A stretch of DNA of 64,000 nucleotides from Paenisporosarcina indica. Lineage in GTDB: Bacteria > Bacillota > Bacilli > Bacillales_A > Planococcaceae. A model generated the notes under the pieces. That model searched no databases. It had not been told where the DNA came from and saw only the letters and a program-made list of their open reading frames with translations. Every line of letters starts with the position of its first letter. The stretch's first letter is position 1. Positions 47,398-56,555 of the stretch are shown piece by piece. The stretch lies in contig NZ_MPTA01000001.1 in assembly GCF_001939075.1 (NCBI RefSeq), positions 558,001-622,000 on the forward strand, given 5' to 3'. The position numbers and the translations under genes were made by a program.

Positions 47398-48693
47398 ATG
47401 AAAAAAATTATGATTCAAGACATGTCGAAACACCTAGGTGAAACAGTAAAATTAGGTGCTTGGTTAGCTAACAAACGATCTAGTGGAAAAATTGCTTTTT
47501 TACAACTGCGTGACGGCTCAGGGTTTGTACAAGGAGTCGTTGTGAAAGCAGAAGTTTCAGAAGAGCTATTTGCAAAAGCAAAAACAATAACTCAAGAAAC
47601 TTCTATGTATGTAATTGGCGAAGTGACAAAAGATGAGCGTTCATCTTTTGGTTTTGAGATTCAAGTGAAAGATATCGAAATTATTCATGAAGCTGTGGAT
47701 TTTCCCATTACTCCAAAAGAGCATGGGACAGAATTTCTAATGGACAACCGCCATTTATGGTTGCGTTCACGTAAACAACATGCCATTATGAAAATTCGTA
47801 ACGAGGTAATTCGTGCCACTTATGAATTCTTCAATGACAATGGATTTTCAAAAGTGGATCCTCCGATATTAACTGGTTCTGCACCGGAAGGGACATCTGA
47901 ACTATTTCAAACTAAATATTTTGATGAAGATGCATACCTATCTCAATCTGGTCAACTATATATGGAAGCTGCAGCGATGGCACTTGGAAAAGTCTTTTCA
48001 TTCGGACCAACCTTCCGTGCAGAAAAATCTAAAACACGCCGCCATTTAATTGAGTTTTGGATGATTGAGCCTGAAATGGCCTTTACAGAATTTGATGAAA
48101 TCCTGGAAGTGCAAGAACAGTATGTTTCTTACATTGTTCAATCAGTATTAAAAAATTGCCAATTAGAATTAGAGCGTTTAGACCGTGATGTGACGAAACT
48201 TGAACATATTCAAGCGCCATTTCCACGTATTTCATATGATGATGCGATAAAGTTATTACATGAGAAAGACTTCAATGACATCCAATGGGGGGATGATTTC
48301 GGTGCACCTCACGAAACCGCGATAGCGGAACACTTTGAAAAACCGGTATTTATCACTCATTATCCAGTTGGTATTAAACCGTTCTATATGCAACCTCACC
48401 CAGACCGTGAGGATGTAGTATTGTGTGCCGATTTAATCGCACCTGAAGGTTACGGTGAAATAATTGGTGGTTCAGAACGCATTCACGACTATGATTTAAT
48501 GAAGCAACGTATAGAAGAACATGGTTTAGATGAAAAAGCATATGCATGGTACTTAGAGCTTCGTAAACAAGGTTCTGTACCACATTCTGGTTTTGGACTG
48601 GGACTTGAACGAACAGTAGCATGGATCAGTGGTGCTGAACACGTTCGTGAAGCAATTCCATTCCCACGTTTATTAAACCGTTTATATCCATAA
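47398..48693 (+). CDS. asnS: Asparaginyl-tRNA synthetase
   Basis: 431 residues from ATG 47398; GGAGG lies just after an upstream ATG at 47386 and is well spaced for 47398. An N-terminal OB-fold anticodon-binding domain (about 1-105) precedes the class II catalytic core, with motif 2 [26 protein letters not shown] and motif 3 [13 protein letters not shown]. It charges tRNA-Asn. No T-box leader is visible, since it sits within the aspB operon. Confidence 0.96.
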   Translation: MKKIMIQDMSKHLGETVKLGAWLANKRSSGKIAFLQLRDGSGFVQGVVVKAEVSEELFAKAKTITQETSMYVIGEVTKDERSSFGFEIQVKDIEIIHEAVDFPITPKEHGTEFLMDNRHLWLRSRKQHAIMKIRNEVIRATYEFFNDNGFSKVDPPILTGSAPEGTSELFQTKYFDEDAYLSQSGQLYMEAAAMALGKVFSFGPTFRAEKSKTRRHLIEFWMIEPEMAFTEFDEILEVQEQYVSYIVQSVLKNCQLELERLDRDVTKLEHIQAPFPRISYDDAIKLLHEKDFNDIQWGDDFGAPHETAIAEHFEKPVFITHYPVGIKPFYMQPHPDREDVVLCADLIAPEGYGEIIGGSERIHDYDLMKQRIEEHGLDEKAYAWYLELRKQGSVPHSGFGLGLERTVAWISGAEHVREAIPFPRLLNRLYP

Positions 48694-48729
48694 ATAGAAC
48701 AATATCTAATAACAAAGGAGAGTTCAGGT

Positions 48730-49440
48730 ATGCAACAGCAACAACCAGATCGGCTCCGTATGTGGACAGAGCAGGGAAATGTAACCATTTCCCAGCTCTT
48801 TTTTCTACATTACAAGAAGTGTGACATCCAAGATGATGAAGCATTACTAATTCTTCATATGCTAGCGTTTATTGATCAGGGAAACCATTTTCCGACCCCG
48901 GTTGATTTAGTAGAACGGTCTCATTTCTCCCATGAACAGGTGAGCCGTCATATGCAAAGATTATTCCAAAAGGGCTATTTAACCATTCAACAACGATATG
49001 ATGAAAAAGGGGTTCTTTTTGAAGCATTCTCATTTCATTCGTTGTGGAATCGCATAATAGATTTATTATTGACAGAGAAAAAGGAAGAACATGAATTGAC
49101 CCAAAAAGACCATGAAGGCGAGATATTCCGATTATTTGAACAAGAATTTGGCCGGTTTTTGTCTCCAATGGAAAGTGAAACGATTTCGATGTGGATGGAT
49201 CAAGATAAACAGTCACCAGAGCTTATTCGTGCAGCATTAAAAGAAGCTGTTCTTGCACAAAAAATGAGTTTGCGTTATATTGATCGTATTTTATTTGAGT
49301 GGAAAAAGAAAAACGTCAAAACATTGCTTGATGTTGAAAAACAAGCGAATCAATTTCGAACAGTTCCCGAACGAACATCGGCACCTGCACAAAAAACAAA
49401 TAAAGTTCCATTTTATAACTGGTTGGAAGAACGAGATTAA
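48730..49440 (+). CDS. dnaD: DnaD, replication initiation and primosome protein
   Basis: 236 residues. The N-terminal winged-helix domain (about 15-110, including LVERSHFSHEQVSRHMQRLFQKGYL) is followed by a DnaD/DnaB_2 domain (about 130-205) with the terminal YIDRILFEWKKKNV motif (YxxxI...W type). It acts with DnaA, DnaB and DnaI at oriC and in replication restart. AAAGGAGAG precedes the ATG. nth follows, as in B. subtilis. Confidence 0.95.
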   Translation: MQQQQPDRLRMWTEQGNVTISQLFFLHYKKCDIQDDEALLILHMLAFIDQGNHFPTPVDLVERSHFSHEQVSRHMQRLFQKGYLTIQQRYDEKGVLFEAFSFHSLWNRIIDLLLTEKKEEHELTQKDHEGEIFRLFEQEFGRFLSPMESETISMWMDQDKQSPELIRAALKEAVLAQKMSLRYIDRILFEWKKKNVKTLLDVEKQANQFRTVPERTSAPAQKTNKVPFYNWLEERD

Positions 49441-49452
49441 GGAAGTGTTTGT

Positions 49453-50112
49453 ATGCTAACAAAAGGACAATGGGAGTATTGCTTATCTGAAATGGATCAA
49501 ATGTTTCCCGATGCACATTGTGAACTTGTTCACTCAAACCCATTTGAATTGACGATTGCAACATTGCTTTCAGCACAGTGCACTGATGTGCTCGTAAATA
49601 AAGTTACACCTGGTTTGTTTGCTAAGTATCAAAAGCCTGAAGATTATTTAAGTGTCTCTTTAGAAGAGCTTCAGAATGACATCAGGTCAATCGGATTATT
49701 TCGTAATAAAGCCAAAAATATTCAAGCTCTATGTCGAATAGTGATTGAGCAATTCACGGGAGAGATTCCCGCAAATCGTGATTTGTTAACCACATTACCA
49801 GGAGTTGGTCGAAAGACAGCAAATGTTGTGTTGTCTGTTGCATTTGATATTCCTGCTCTAGCAGTCGACACACATGTAGAACGCGTGTCAAAACGCTTAG
49901 GACTTTGTCGTTGGAAAGATTCCGTTCTTCAAGTGGAAGAAACCATCATGAAAAAAACACCAATGGACAAGTGGTCAAAAACACATCATCAACTCATTTT
50001 CTTCGGTCGTTATCATTGCAAGGCCCAGAATCCTCAATGTCCAGTTTGTCCTCTTTTATCATTATGCCGAGAAGGCAAAAAACGAATGAACAAAAAGTTG
50101 GGTTCCGTTTGA
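49453..50112 (+). CDS. nth: Endonuclease III
   Basis: 219 residues. The helix-hairpin-helix LPGVGRKTANVVLS with the catalytic Lys, the catalytic Asp in AVDTHVERV, and the C-terminal 4Fe-4S motif C-x6-C-x2-C-x5-C (CKAQNPQCPVCPLLSLC) are all intact. It is a bifunctional glycosylase/AP lyase for oxidised pyrimidines. AAGGAAGTG precedes the ATG. The ypoC frame overlaps its 3' end. Confidence 0.97.
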   Translation: MLTKGQWEYCLSEMDQMFPDAHCELVHSNPFELTIATLLSAQCTDVLVNKVTPGLFAKYQKPEDYLSVSLEELQNDIRSIGLFRNKAKNIQALCRIVIEQFTGEIPANRDLLTTLPGVGRKTANVVLSVAFDIPALAVDTHVERVSKRLGLCRWKDSVLQVEETIMKKTPMDKWSKTHHQLIFFGRYHCKAQNPQCPVCPLLSLCREGKKRMNKKLGSV

Positions 50113-50459
50113 TCCAATTTGATCCCAAAAGGGCACTAAAAGCTCAAGTAGACGACATAGTAAGTGCGTGGATTCCATTACGACAAAGTATTCTTGATTC
50201 TCATAAACAAAGGAAAAAAGAGTCCAAAAACGACATGATGATTGGAATTAAGCTGTATGAGAAGTTAATCATTCTAGCTTCAGAAACATCAATTTTCGAT
50301 GTTCATAAGATAAAAGATTATGAAGTTCTTCCGTTGAATGGAGAGGAACGCTATTTGTTTATCATTAGAAAGCCAGATCACTATGCTGCTTTTTGTCAAC
50401 TAGATGAATTATTTGAAGAAACACAGAAGAAAATTGCAGGTTTACGCACTAGAAAATAA
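50064..50459 (+). CDS. ypoC: YpoC-like protein
   Basis: About 131 residues if it starts at ATG 50064, inside nth in another frame; no clear Shine-Dalgarno sequence supports this, and TTG 50109 is an alternative. The frame stays open further upstream within nth, but that part reads as an overlap artefact. The helical C-terminal half (MMIGIKLYEKLIILASETSIFD...) and position between nth and ponA match YpoC. Function unknown. Confidence 0.65.
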   Translation: MPRRQKTNEQKVGFRLIQFDPKRALKAQVDDIVSAWIPLRQSILDSHKQRKKESKNDMMIGIKLYEKLIILASETSIFDVHKIKDYEVLPLNGEERYLFIIRKPDHYAAFCQLDELFEETQKKIAGLRTRK

Positions 50460-50511
50460 AAAAGGGCTGTCCCAAAAGTCATAGAAAATGACTTTTAGGG
50501 CAGCTCTCTTC
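50459..50511 (+). terminator. Terminator hairpin after ypoC (GGGCTGTCCC type)
   Basis: AGGGCTGTCCCAAAAGTCAT pairs with ATGACTTTTAGGGCAGCTCT (two imperfect positions). The left end AATAAAAAAGGGCTGTC (50455-50471) recurs inverted, with one extra G, at 52949-52966. Confidence 0.7.
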
Positions 50512-50540
50512 ATATTAATATTTCCAGTTATAATAATATG

Positions 50541-50655
50541 CTGCTTTCCGTTCCAACGTACTTTCATGTTTTGAAGCTAGCTTAGCGATGCAGAAACAGG
50601 CGGATTCGTTCCGTGGTGCGGGCGGTGAGCCCGCAGGAGTCGCCGCCTTCCACTA
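50541..50655. repeat. GC-rich palindromic dispersed repeat
   Basis: It is markedly more GC-rich than its surroundings. It begins GCTGCTTTCCGTTCC and ends GGAGTCGCCGCCTTCCAC, with an inner hairpin GCGGGC/GCCCGC and outer GGCG/CGCC arms. From memory this resembles a widespread intergenic repeat of Bacillales with CGCTTTCCG and GCCGCCTTCC ends; the identification is not searched. Confidence 0.55.
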
Positions 50656-50784
50656 CAATCTATAAAGTGTTTAAAAATCAAAGGGTATATACAACCTAGC
50701 TAAATGAATACAAAATTTAAAACTGTTTATGAATAATTACAATTAATGGCTAAGAAGAAATATAAAGGTAGGGAAAATTTCTTA

Positions 50785-51325
50785 GTGAAAGAAACAGCAG
50801 TTTTATTATATCCTCAATTCAGAGAATATGAATTAAGTGTAGCATTATCCATTTTAATGCAAGGAAATAAACCAATTGTTACTGTTGGATTAACCAAATA
50901 ATTGATTAAAGGTGAGTCGGGATTATCTTGTATAGCTGACTCATGCTTTGATGAAATAAACCTTGAAGAGATAGATAGTCTATTATTACCGGGCTGTATG
51001 GACGTTATGTCTCTAATGGACGAAGAAAGACTTTTTGAGTTCCTTAAAAAAGTGACTACAAAAGAAAAAGTGATTGCAAGTATATCTAGTTCTCCTTTTC
51101 TTTTAGCAAAAGCAGGTATTTTAAGATGGAAAAAATATACTGTCGGGATGACTGAGGAGGATAAGGAGAAGGTGGGTGTATTTTGAGAAAGAGAACTATT
51201 CAGATGAAATGGTAGTGCAAGATGGAAACATAATTGCAGCAAGAGGGAGAGGGTTTATTAGATTTGGAATTTATTTAGGGAAAGCGTTAAACCTTGAATT
51301 TGATGAAAGATGGTATCAAGAATAA
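50785..51325 (+). pseudogene. Disrupted DJ-1/PfpI family gene
   Basis: From GTG 50785 the frame reads VKETAVLLYPQF, then a TAA at 50899-50901 (after TVGLTK) interrupts it. The same frame resumes with GESGLSCIAD, IDSLLLPGCMD, ASISSSPFLLAKAGIL, and stops at 51184-51186. An extra T in the run at 51179-51182 shifts the remainder, EKENYSDEMVVQDG...RGRGFIRFGIYLG, into another frame ending at 51325. With both lesions removed the ~180 residues form a complete DJ-1/PfpI-type protein. The nucleophile-elbow position reads SISSSPF rather than with a Cys. An in-frame ATG also lies at 50746. It is presumably inactive. Confidence 0.8.
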
Positions 51326-51658
51326 TTTCAGATTCATATTAACTAAAAAGTTAATTAGGTGAACAAACGGTTGCCATGAAAGGCAGCTTTTTTTATTTAG
51401 TAATAATGTCGAGTACTACCTAATTGGGTGTTATGCGCTATACAAATTGGTTCACGTATTGAATCGAGGGGGTTGGGGGACGAATCAACCCGTTTTCCAA
51501 CTAAAATGACAGGTATGTTGAAGAAGGATACTTTTAATAATATAGAGAAATAAGCAAAGCATGTGGATTTTCTATTTAATAACGGGATCGTTTAATTAAA
51601 TAAAGAATAATTAATGATATAATTTATTTGAATATTTAATTAAAAGGGAGGTTTTACT
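51326..51658. other. Spacer between the pseudogene and the SDR gene
   Basis: It contains a small hairpin with a T run at 51369-51395 (GGTTGCC/GGCAGCT) and otherwise AT-rich sequence with no recognised gene. AAAGGGAGG near its end is the ribosome site of the next gene. Confidence 0.4.
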
Positions 51659-52474
51659 TTGAGGAAATTATTTATTCTTGGAGCAAGCGGATTGGTTGGG
51701 AAAGCATTGGTTGAAGAATGCAAAGACGGTTTTGATATTTATGGAACCTACTCTTCATCAGCTTTGAAAATGCCTGAAGCTAATCAGTATCGATTACAGA
51801 TTAATGAAATTGATAAGATGAAAGACATAGTTGAATCAATAAAACCTGACGCAGTAATCTCATGTTTGAGGGGTGATTTCGATCAACAATTGATATTTCA
51901 TAAAGAGTTAGCTTTAATAATAAAAAATATAGAAAGTATATTATACTATTTTTCAACTGCCAATGTTTTTGATGGGGATTTTTCACAGCATCATTCAGAG
52001 TTAGACACTCCTAACGCAACTTCACCCTATGGGAAATTCAAAATTAACTGTGAAAATACATTGCAGGAAATATTAAATGAACGTGCAGTTATTCTTAGAA
52101 TACCTCAAATATGGGGAGAGAAATCTCCGAGAATGGATATTATTAAATCTGGAATCGAGAACAATCATATTGATGTATATAGTAATTTAGAATGTAATAA
52201 TCTATCCGATACGTTACTAGCAAAACAGTTAAAATACATTATGGAAAATAAACTTAACGGGATTTTTCATCTTGGTTCTGTAGATATGATGACACATGAA
52301 AGATTTATTGGAAAATTAGCTAAAAGTCTTACTTACAAAGAACTTCATTTCAACCATAGCTTGTTTCAACAAATTACTGATAACTGTTATTTTGGGTTAA
52401 AAAGTTATAGAAATGATATCCCTAAGAGTTTGCAACAGACAAACGCGGAAATTATTTCAGATTTAGTTAGTTGA
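51659..52474 (+). CDS. RmlD-like NAD(P)-dependent sugar epimerase/reductase (SDR)
   Basis: 271 residues from TTG 51659 (AAAGGGAGG seven bases upstream). Extended SDR fold: the N-terminal nucleotide motif LGASGLVGKALVEE (GxxGxxG), YFSTANVFDGDF, and the catalytic Tyr-x3-Lys in YGKFK (about residue 122). It is closest in form to dTDP-4-dehydrorhamnose reductases (RmlD), but no other dTDP-sugar genes are nearby, so the substrate is open. It lies in the islet between ypoC and ponA, absent from the B. subtilis gene order. Confidence 0.75.
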   Translation: MRKLFILGASGLVGKALVEECKDGFDIYGTYSSSALKMPEANQYRLQINEIDKMKDIVESIKPDAVISCLRGDFDQQLIFHKELALIIKNIESILYYFSTANVFDGDFSQHHSELDTPNATSPYGKFKINCENTLQEILNERAVILRIPQIWGEKSPRMDIIKSGIENNHIDVYSNLECNNLSDTLLAKQLKYIMENKLNGIFHLGSVDMMTHERFIGKLAKSLTYKELHFNHSLFQQITDNCYFGLKSYRNDIPKSLQQTNAEIISDLVS

Positions 52475-52486
52475 GTATGGAGTATG

Positions 52487-52523
52487 AAACCATTGGCGTT
52501 GTCGCGCCTTCGGTTTTTTATTT
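52487..52523 (+). terminator. Terminator after the SDR gene
   Basis: AAACC...GGCG pairs with CGCC...GGTTT, followed by a T run. Confidence 0.6.
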
Positions 52524-52775
52524 TGCCTTACTGTTCTCAAACTTAATTCATCCATCTTATTTTCATTTTCTTTTCCATTGCTAACTGAAGGTAATCACTT
52601 CCTCATCCATGTGTTATGTCAACCTACTGTGGTTTTACGGAAGGATCATCCAGTCACTTGATTAACTAACGGGGCTTTTTTTGAACAAAAATGTTTAGAC
52701 TATATCCCAAAAATCCCTATTTTTTATTATACTTAATCAAGAAAGAATTAAATAAAATGCAAGTGGGGTTCTGGA
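52524..52775. other. Non-coding part of the ypoC-ponA islet
   Basis: AT-rich sequence without a recognisable gene. AACTAACGGGGC followed by a T run near 52665-52681 has a counterpart, AACAAACGG, near 51362, which suggests shared relics. Confidence 0.3.
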
Positions 52776-52877
52776 ATGGGCTTATTTTTTGAAAAAAGGG
52801 TGAAAAAGAAAAGTTCAAAACCATTTATTATTTTAAAAATTTTACTCGTCATAATCAGCTACTTTCAAGGAAAATAA
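52776..52877 (+). CDS. Possible 33-residue membrane peptide
   Basis: The frame begins MGLFFEKRVKKKSSKPFII and ends in SYFQGK. A strongly basic N terminus and a hydrophobic C-terminal helix (IILKILLVIISYF) give the form of a small membrane peptide. GTGGGGT lies upstream at a plausible spacing, and a strong terminator follows 11 bases after the stop. No homologue is recognised and the frame may be chance. Confidence 0.35.
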   Translation: MGLFFEKRVKKKSSKPFIILKILLVIISYFQGK

Positions 52878-52888
52878 GTGAAAACATA

Positions 52889-52931
52889 AAAACAGGTGGA
52901 GAAAAACGACTCGTTTTTCTTCACCTGTTTC
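52889..52931. terminator. Bidirectional terminator between the small frame and ponA
   Basis: AAACAGGTG...GAAAAACGA pairs with CGTTTTTCTTCACCTGTTT across a short loop. Flanking A and T runs let it act in both directions; on the minus strand it would end the recU-ponA transcript. Confidence 0.8.
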
Positions 52932-53007
52932 ATTTTAGGAACTTATTAGACAGCCCCTTTTTTATTATTGGCTAAGTAAAAGAATGCTGTTTAACTTAGC
53001 TTTATCT

Positions 53008-55737
53008 TTAAGGAGTAGGCGTAGGCGCACCGTCTCCTCCAGTTTCTGGTGGAGGTGGAGGTGGAGGTGTGGTTCCATCTTCAGGATTATCAGACGAACC
53101 GCCTTCATCTCCATCATTATTGCCATTGCCATTGCCGTTGCCATTGCCATTGCCATTGCCGTTGCCATTGCCATTGCCGTTGCCATTGCCGTTGCCATTG
53201 CCATTGCCATTGCCATTGCCATTGCCATTGCCGTTACCGTTGCCGTTACCTTCACTGCCATTATTACCTTCGTCTTTACCTTTATCATCCCCTTGTCCCT
53301 CGCCATTACCTTCGTCAGGATTTTCATTCTCACTTTCATCAGGTATTTCGGCTGCTTGGATCTCAAGAGTTGTTGTTGCAGGTGAGCTTCTAATTTCATC
53401 TGCTATTGCCACCACGGAAAATGTATACGTGCTTCCTGGTGCAATACCAGTAACGATTAAGCCTTTTTCACCTGTTGTTTGAAGAACAGTAGGGCTACCG
53501 CCATCCACTGAAATGGATACTTCAAAAACTACGTCTAATTCATTGCCATCGCGTTTTGGTGCTTTGTGTTTCCAAGATAGGGTAGCTGAAAGATCGACTT
53601 CACTATAATCTGCGTTAAGTTTAGTCGGGCTATCCACTTCAATTTGTTCAAATTCATCCGAAACTTTTGTAGGTTCAGTTCCACGTACAAATAATTCAGT
53701 ACGTCTTAAGTTTTCAGGCGTAAATTCACTCGCTAGACGAAGAGGGGAAGTACCAACCTCTACAGTAGCCTCTACAACCGAGTTTGGACGCTTGAATCGT
53801 GGTGTATCTTTTCCTTCAGATACGTTAGACATTACGTCTTTGAATACGTGTTGTGCAAAAAGACGTTCATCTTTATTATAGGTATTAATTGCATTTCCAC
53901 GTTTTTCATACCCAGTCCAGATCGCAATGGAGTAATTGGTTGTATAACCCGCAAACCAAACGTCTGGTGCAGCACCTTCACTTAAATTATATTTGGTGAA
54001 CTCTTCGGATGAATAGTTAGTTGTTCCAGTTTTACCTGCTACATCTAAGCCGGAAATGGCTGCAGCTCTACCAGTTGCTCCATTTCGATCTCCAACAACA
54101 TCTCGAAGCATATCTGTGACCATAAATGCTGTTGAGTCTTTCATGGCAGGTGTTGATCTTGGTTTGAAAGTTTTTTTAGTTTCACCATCACGATAGACGA
54201 TTTCACGAATCGAATATGGTTTAGAATACATGCCAGAATTGCCGAATGCAGCAAAAGATGCGGCTAAATCAATTGTATTGATGCCATTGGTAGCACCAAT
54301 CGCTGCAGATTCATTTGCAATAAAGTCACCAGTAATACCTAAATTATTGACAAACTCTTTTCGATCTCCTTGATCCACTTCTTTAAAAGTTTTCACTGCT
54401 GGAATATTACGTGAACGGTACAATGCTTCACGAATCGTCATGGAACCCATGTATTTGTTGTCGACATTGTAGATTTGTTGATCTGAATTTGAGTATGTCA
54501 TTTTCTCATCAACAATTGTATGTCCGGTAGACCAATCTAAATATTCGATGGCAGGTCCATAGTCCATAACTGGTTTAATTGTCGAGCCAACCCCACGGTC
54601 TGTTCGGTCTTGTGCAAAGTTCAAGCCGCGTTCTGAACCAAAATCTCGGCCTCCACCGACAGCTACTATGGCTCCGGTTTTTGTATCCAATACGGTCATA
54701 CCTGCTTGCATGTTTTCAGTCGGAAAGTTTTCTCCTTTTAAAGCAGTTTCAACAGCAAGTTGAGCCTGTGGGTCAAGGGTAGTATAAACTTTTAATCCGT
54801 CTGCTAATGAGTCTCCTTCACCTTTTTGTTCAATTTCGTTTAATACAATATCTAGGTAGGCAGGGAACTTGGTTGTATTCGATACTTGACGATTTTCTTC
54901 AGCTATTAAACCCTGTGTTACAGGTATCGCCTGAGCGGTTTCCATCTCTTCTTTTGTAATTTTCCCATGCTGCTCCATTAGACGGAGGACGATGTTGCGA
55001 CGCTTCTCGGCAGCTTCAGGATGTTTAAAGGGATTAAAGTTGTTCGGACTTTGTGGCATACCAGCTAACATAGCCATTTCGTGTAATTCCAAATCTTTTA
55101 ATTCTCTACCGAAAAAGTATTTCGATGCAGTTCCAATTCCATAAATGTTACCTGACATCAATACTTTGTTGAAATACATTTCAAAAATCTCTTCTTTATC
55201 ATATTTTCTTTCCAATTGGAACGCTAAATAGGCTTCCTGTGCTTTTCGTTTTAGTGTTTTTTCATTTTGTAAAAACGAATTTTTAATTACTTGTTGGGTT
55301 AATGTGCTCGCACCTTGAGCCCCAAAACCGTCCGTGATATTGGCAAGAATGGCTCCACCTAATCGATAGAAGTCCATTCCACTATGCTTGTAAAAACGGA
55401 CATCTTCAGTTGCTAAGATTGCGTCTTCCATTTCTTTTGGAATTTCTTCGTAAGTTACGGAATCACGATTTTCTTTTCCAATAGTAGCAAATACTTCAAG
55501 ATTTTTATCATAAAATTCTGATGATATGGGATCTTTTAATGACTCTTCATCTAATTTTGGAGCAGAACTTGCATAGAACGCGAATAGTCCGGCACCAAAT
55601 AATAAACCAGCTAAACCGATAATAAGACAGGAAACGAAAATCCGCTTGAACCACATCTTAGTCGAGCTTTGCTTGGTTTTCTTTTGTTGTTGTAATTGTT
55701 TTCTTCGTTGTCCACGAGAGTTTACTTTTTCGCTCAC
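53008..55737 (-). CDS. ponA: Class A penicillin-binding protein 1 (PonA) with (Gly-Asn)n tail
   Basis: 909 residues from GTG 55737 (GAGGAG six bases upstream). A basic cytoplasmic N terminus, a membrane helix (about 31-52), a GT51 transglycosylase (catalytic Glu in EDVRFYKHSGMDFY), and a transpeptidase with GSTIKP (SxxK), SRN and KTGT. A fibronectin-III-like domain (about 690-790) and an acidic tail follow, with more than 20 Gly-Asn dipeptides then Pro-rich TTPPPPPPPETGG. It polymerises and crosslinks peptidoglycan. It is cotranscribed with recU, 16 bases upstream. Confidence 0.95.
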   Translation of the reverse strand: MSEKVNSRGQRRKQLQQQKKTKQSSTKMWFKRIFVSCLIIGLAGLLFGAGLFAFYASSAPKLDEESLKDPISSEFYDKNLEVFATIGKENRDSVTYEEIPKEMEDAILATEDVRFYKHSGMDFYRLGGAILANITDGFGAQGASTLTQQVIKNSFLQNEKTLKRKAQEAYLAFQLERKYDKEEIFEMYFNKVLMSGNIYGIGTASKYFFGRELKDLELHEMAMLAGMPQSPNNFNPFKHPEAAEKRRNIVLRLMEQHGKITKEEMETAQAIPVTQGLIAEENRQVSNTTKFPAYLDIVLNEIEQKGEGDSLADGLKVYTTLDPQAQLAVETALKGENFPTENMQAGMTVLDTKTGAIVAVGGGRDFGSERGLNFAQDRTDRGVGSTIKPVMDYGPAIEYLDWSTGHTIVDEKMTYSNSDQQIYNVDNKYMGSMTIREALYRSRNIPAVKTFKEVDQGDRKEFVNNLGITGDFIANESAAIGATNGINTIDLAASFAAFGNSGMYSKPYSIREIVYRDGETKKTFKPRSTPAMKDSTAFMVTDMLRDVVGDRNGATGRAAAISGLDVAGKTGTTNYSSEEFTKYNLSEGAAPDVWFAGYTTNYSIAIWTGYEKRGNAINTYNKDERLFAQHVFKDVMSNVSEGKDTPRFKRPNSVVEATVEVGTSPLRLASEFTPENLRRTELFVRGTEPTKVSDEFEQIEVDSPTKLNADYSEVDLSATLSWKHKAPKRDGNELDVVFEVSISVDGGSPTVLQTTGEKGLIVTGIAPGSTYTFSVVAIADEIRSSPATTTLEIQAAEIPDESENENPDEGNGEGQGDDKGKDEGNNGSEGNGNGNGNGNGNGNGNGNGNGNGNGNGNGNGNGNGNGNGNGNGNNDGDEGGSSDNPEDGTTPPPPPPPETGGDGAPTPTP
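53119..53250. repeat. Hexanucleotide microsatellite in ponA
   Basis: About 20 or more tandem copies of ATTGCC with scattered GTTGCC variants on the plus strand, encoding (Gly-Asn)n on the minus strand. The six-base unit means copy-number change preserves the reading frame. Confidence 0.9.
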
Positions 55738-55753
55738 GAACGTCTCCTCACTT

Positions 55754-56374
55754 TCACTGCTCTGCAGAATTCTCTGAGAGCATTCTTGTTACGCCTTGTA
55801 AATAGTCAATAGGAGGAAATGCTCCTGGTACTATTTCAAAGGCGTGTTGTTCAAAAGATTCGAACGGTATGGATTTCCGACCACCTTTACTCATTTCATT
55901 CCATGCAGTGATTAATGGAAGAAAAGGTAAAATAAAATAACGGTTAATCAATGAAAATCGTACAATTAAAAAGCTCAGACCTTGTTGTTCAGTAACTTGC
56001 CACATATGGGATATTTGATGTTCATGGATATTCTTTAATGGAAACGATGTTTTATTTTTTGTTTCTTTTGCTTCAAAGTCCACATGAATCCCTTGCCATA
56101 TTCCATTGAAATCGGTTGTAGAAGCCGTACGATAATAGGCTTCCTTAATAACAGCTGCACTTCTGGATGGATACTCCACTTTGACTACTTGAATTGGTAC
56201 AGGTTTTTTATGGATGACGGCAATCCCTTGTTGTAAATAGTATTCATTTGTTTCGTTGATCTCATCCTCTAATGTCTTTCCCCGATTACTAAAAGAATAA
56301 TCCTTTTTTGTGCGATTCTCATTATACCTTTTTTCAGGTCGATAGATTTTCCCATTCGGGTATTTAATAGCCAT
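55754..56374 (-). CDS. recU: RecU, Holliday junction resolvase
   Basis: 206 residues from ATG 56374 (GAGGTGA upstream), giving the family start MAIKYPNGKIYRP; a longer frame adds 20 unsupported residues. The nuclease core is GKTLEDEINETNEYYL, TDFNGIWQGIHVDFEAKETKNKTSFPLKNIHEHQ with the catalytic Asp and Glu-x-Lys. It resolves Holliday junctions in recombination and segregation. The recU-ponA pair is conserved across Firmicutes. Confidence 0.96.
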   Translation of the reverse strand: MAIKYPNGKIYRPEKRYNENRTKKDYSFSNRGKTLEDEINETNEYYLQQGIAVIHKKPVPIQVVKVEYPSRSAAVIKEAYYRTASTTDFNGIWQGIHVDFEAKETKNKTSFPLKNIHEHQISHMWQVTEQQGLSFLIVRFSLINRYFILPFLPLITAWNEMSKGGRKSIPFESFEQHAFEIVPGAFPPIDYLQGVTRMLSENSAEQ

Positions 56375-56555
56375 GCTCGTCACCTCGCATATCAGTGTAT
56401 CATACCTCATCATACTAGACGCGTATGTTTTCAATTAGGTTTCATTCCTTTTATGTCGAATTACAAGAAGTATTAGCTTAATCCTTCTTGTTTTGTCGTC
56501 GTTGAAGGTATTGATTCAGATATGTAGAACATCACTACAATTGGAGGGATTCGCT

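Noticed and set aside
53119-53250. CRISPR-like tandem repeat
   Set aside because: The units are six bases, contiguous, without spacers, and lie inside a coding gene.
52984-53482. Several plus-strand reading frames rich in Pro-Leu, Ala-Ile or Cys-His repeats
   Set aside because: They are translations of the ponA hexanucleotide tract on the wrong strand; low complexity explains the open frames.
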